Position numbers and translations under genes: made by a program. A stretch of 24,136 nt of DNA from a virus: the IMG/VR virus record IMGVR_UViG_3300024300_000015, positions 1-24,136 of that record, one strand, 5' to 3'. The notes under the pieces are model-generated. The model had not been told where the DNA came from, ran no database searches, and worked only from the letters and a program-made list of their open reading frames with translations. Positions 22,501 through 24,136 of this stretch are shown piece by piece. Positions within the stretch are counted from its first letter, which is position 1. Each line of letters begins with the position of its first letter.

Positions 22501-24136
22501 GCGGCGGCGTACCTTGGACATCATGGAAGGCCGGGAGGATGAGGAGAACTGGCTGCCTAAAGGCGTGGCCAATCGTCCCGATCTCGCCATGCCGCCCGCC
22601 GATCCGGGCGTGGCGTCCGTGCTGGCCAAGCCGTTCGAACCGGGTGCAGACCTGGCCCGATCCCTGCGGGACTACATCGGCGGGCGCATGGCGGACGGAG
22701 ACGCCGCAAGCGACATTCTGGCGGACATTCAAGGCAAGCCGTTCTTCGACAAGGCGGGCGATGAACGCTTCGGTGACTACCTGTCGGCGCTGAACGAGGT
22801 GGCTCCGCTCAAGGACGCCAAGGGCCGGCCGAGACCCATCGAAACCATGCGGCCGGAATTCGAGGCCATGGCGGATGAGTTTGTCGCCAAGCATTACGGG
22901 GCCGACCGCACGCCGCTACATCGGCAAACCTTCGACCCAAACGACGAGAAGGCGGCGGAATCGCTCTATCGCACCCTGGCGGAAGTGCCCGAGGGCATTG
23001 CCGCGTTCACGCCGATCGGCGAATTGACGCATGAAGATCGGCGCGCCTTGCGGGAATTCTTCCATGCCCATGTGGCGCGGGAAGACGAGGACGCGGCGGC
23101 CATTCGGCATCGTCTGGAAGCCATGAGCCGGCATGAGCCGGAACGCGAGTTTACCGACATGTTTGGCGAAACCGTGGAAAACCCGGAATGGCGCGAATGG
23201 AAGAACGAGCGTGATGGACTGGCGGAACAGGCCAATAAAGCCTCGCTGACCTGGGATAAGTACACGTCCATTCTGCGCGGCCATGCCAATGCCTATGCCA
23301 CGCTGCAAGACATGATCCGATCGCGGGTCAACCAGGGGTTTACCGAACATTACAACCGGGCGCATCCCGATAAGCCGCTCAAGCGCGGGCGGACTCCGGT
23401 GCGCAACTCCCTGGCCCACGCGGACGCGATCGATCCGGCATTGCGCGAACAGCGTCTCGATGAGCAGCGGCAATTCAATGCCCGGCTGCAAGCGCGCGAC
23501 CGCGGCCAGTTCGCGTCCGATGACGTGATCGGCAAGCAACAGTCCGCGCGAGCCGCCGAGGAGGCCGACAAGCAAGCGCAATTCAACCTGTTTGGCGACG
23601 ATGAACCCGCCGACAAAACCGCAACCCCACTCAAGGCCGACGAGCGCTACACGCTAGGCCATGCCGCCGAAAACCAGATTGCCCGCATGGTCCCGATGAT
23701 GGCGCGCAACTTCAAGCCGGGACAGCCGTTCAAGATGTGGCAACCGTCGATGAACGGCAAAGGCGTGGCGCGGCAGCGGGCCATCAAGCTGGTGGAGGCC
23801 AATAAGCGGTTTGCCCTTGGATTGGGTCCGGGCAGCGGCAAGACGCTGATTCAACTCGGGTCAATCAGTCACCTGTTGTCAAAAGGAAAGATCAATAGGG
23901 CGCTTGTGTTGGTCCCGTCCATCGTGCAATCGGAATTCCGCGCCGAAGCCGCCCGCTATCTCGATCCCAAGGCCAATGGCGGAAAAGGTTTCAACTATCA
24001 CATCGAACCCGGCGCATCGCGGGCGGAACGCATCGCGGCCTACAAAGACCCGCAACATCATTTCGCCGTCATGACTCATTCGGCGTTCCGTGACGACATG
24101 ATCCACATGGGCGCGCAACAGGCCGGCATCGAACCA
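19526..24136 (+). CDS. Giant polyvalent protein with pyrophosphatase-like, MuF C-terminal-like and SF2 helicase modules (3' incomplete)
   Basis: An uninterrupted frame of 1537 codons runs to the window end without a stop. Residues about 15-165 carry a pyrophosphatase-like module of phage polyvalent proteins: NYTKRKVPWRGMTISVENEAGS, EGVDGDHVDVYLGPD (Asp83, Asp85, Asp88 recall the family I pyrophosphatase signature) and MLGFTSRRAAVKAFLANY. Residues about 173-370 resemble the MuF C-terminal BECR-like domain (LHIQAPLAVFKSRKGK, GNLIAALDLNV, GLLLGYAKDNG). RWITVFPNGKENKGVPVLV and YHVIGGAGGKLNYLKMRGIK (about 430-465) are a further polyvalent-protein signature. Long coiled coils follow (470-700). GPGSGKT at 1434-1440 is a Walker A box, followed by RALVLVP, which fits superfamily 2 helicase motifs I and Ia. 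It is probably a DdrB-like, DarB-type injected anti-restriction or helicase protein. Confidence 0.8.
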   Translation, partial: MNHFPDFSSHTRLLKAERTERHPSAAQIKAGNYTKRKVPWRGMTISVENEAGSTRSGTDPGGKRWSIRMKFAYGYLKLTEGVDGDHVDVYLGPDLDTAPNVYVVHQRKVNDWKAYDEDKAMLGFTSRRAAVKAFLANYTDRRFLGPVTVMPVDEFIEKARATFNQPRMIKTFVGHSGRPGLIGWSVKRMPARDGSEGMSVPDDAHIRQVNATVNRQIEAWANRSLPTSTLLDLGRPSSILRRFGVPDKPIHLTQSVLRKATDKKHGLHPTDLKDLTLHIQAPLAVFKSRKGKNSLVVLTEITHEQGNLIAALDLNVKRLESDIHDIRSVHPKADAKVGYWLADGLLLGYAKDNGRQWLESSAPSNSGQSQAMAAIVNAIVYDRSHLVNVQDIRKSIVLTFPSGSVYWLFQHQYRWQVSALLLKALGPGERWITVFPNGKENKGVPVLVRETHGGSGVYHVIGGAGGKLNYLKMRGIKPEADYKAQAAERAAVQRKARQEQARMDRESGVADIKKTQRDAIVAKQREAERRFIEEVAKRQGWKEEDIAFDEKAHAKLSDAAKRKAYAKHHGALLRKANEAIDLQRQRLVEDPDFRAEAGLANMPAQSAVSHELSVADIDPVTPGKVTLGFSHAFGERAQQAGLSKEAIQAEAEATRDARLTPDEREARIRRGETRQAVKEELERLREPSKADALKPKLAEAREAVEMVKLQKQLQSIQKQAREARADVDKDPSGKIKTYNITVGGSDPDLDEKVREQVENDIRTVQTRTFLSAIRDTAGQDYEQSLNAAIGAGAFDSVNALAIAAGGAALVDRSVVDVLGPAGAARVLARRLHADLDKGTVDTLTEDFGDFHANHYMATSKAALEQAAELRETARQLELDEAHGAHDLVTAKAITERKLEALTEAHRLLATALGEMETNAALVAALKSGRANKPLEVALGGVSPEDAIRQARAIGLPRVDYRLDQVAGNEILTVTPEGLDRLARPIDVADLRRRRRTLDIMEGREDEENWLPKGVANRPDLAMPPADPGVASVLAKPFEPGADLARSLRDYIGGRMADGDAASDILADIQGKPFFDKAGDERFGDYLSALNEVAPLKDAKGRPRPIETMRPEFEAMADEFVAKHYGADRTPLHRQTFDPNDEKAAESLYRTLAEVPEGIAAFTPIGELTHEDRRALREFFHAHVAREDEDAAAIRHRLEAMSRHEPEREFTDMFGETVENPEWREWKNERDGLAEQANKASLTWDKYTSILRGHANAYATLQDMIRSRVNQGFTEHYNRAHPDKPLKRGRTPVRNSLAHADAIDPALREQRLDEQRQFNARLQARDRGQFASDDVIGKQQSARAAEEADKQAQFNLFGDDEPADKTATPLKADERYTLGHAAENQIARMVPMMARNFKPGQPFKMWQPSMNGKGVARQRAIKLVEANKRFALGLGPGSGKTLIQLGSISHLLSKGKINRALVLVPSIVQSEFRAEAARYLDPKANGGKGFNYHIEPGASRAERIAAYKDPQHHFAVMTHSAFRDDMIHMGAQQAGIEP

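Noticed and set aside
1-24136. tRNA, rRNA, integrase, transposase and cas genes
   Set aside because: I looked for characteristic motifs and saw none; a remote or partial copy cannot be excluded without a search.

Overview
The window is dominated by tailed-phage (Caudoviricetes) or prophage genes with high GC and mostly plus-strand, tightly packed genes. It also holds a long type I-E CRISPR array without cas genes and a diversity-generating retroelement (DGR). The I-E repeat, the REP-like palindromes and the family types suggest a high-GC proteobacterium, probably gammaproteobacterial, or its phage. No rRNA, tRNA or host housekeeping gene was seen, so the host assignment is weak.

Layout. Positions 1-1565 hold phage morphogenesis genes: a Mu gpG-like protein, a truncated minus-strand phage protein next to REP-like palindromes, a 48-residue membrane protein, and the start of a tape-measure gene. 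Positions 1566-4719 are a CRISPR array of 52 repeats and 51 spacers. Positions 4720-7054 hold a portal gene lacking its 5' part, fused to a C-terminal polyvalent-type domain, and two small genes. Positions 7108-9377 are a DGR cassette in the classical order: target protein with variable repeat, avd, template repeat, reverse transcriptase. The reverse transcriptase has lost its N-terminal half. Positions 9358-13920 hold further virion and accessory genes, including KOW-like proteins, a membrane protein and a MuF-like head protein. Positions 13947-14400 hold a terminator, a truncated duplicate of a Rha gene start, and an AT-rich ORF flanked by 9-bp inverted repeats. Positions 14478-24136 hold two giant polyvalent proteins with a Rha-family regulator between them. 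The last one runs off the window and ends in a helicase Walker A motif.

Most striking points. (1) The array has no leader on either side and abuts two different phage genes in mid-coding sequence. The 32 bases after the last repeat are portal coding sequence followed directly by CTT, which is the canonical I-E PAM AAG on the strand that matches the inferred crRNA direction. The simplest reading is that the outermost spacers match this phage, and that the contig (or a recombination event) passes from array to phage through spacer/protospacer identity. (2) The DGR carries the mark of adenine mutagenesis but its reverse transcriptase is truncated. (3) Six intergenic sites between 9,998 and 19,490, plus one related site before the Rha gene, share TCGTGAC (or GTTGAC), two bases, then a -10-like YANNNT hexamer. 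Four of the seven are followed by a strong hairpin before the start codon. This looks like a phage promoter family. (4) Two copies of the Rha leader share a hairpin whose arms differ by compensatory changes while the loop is conserved.
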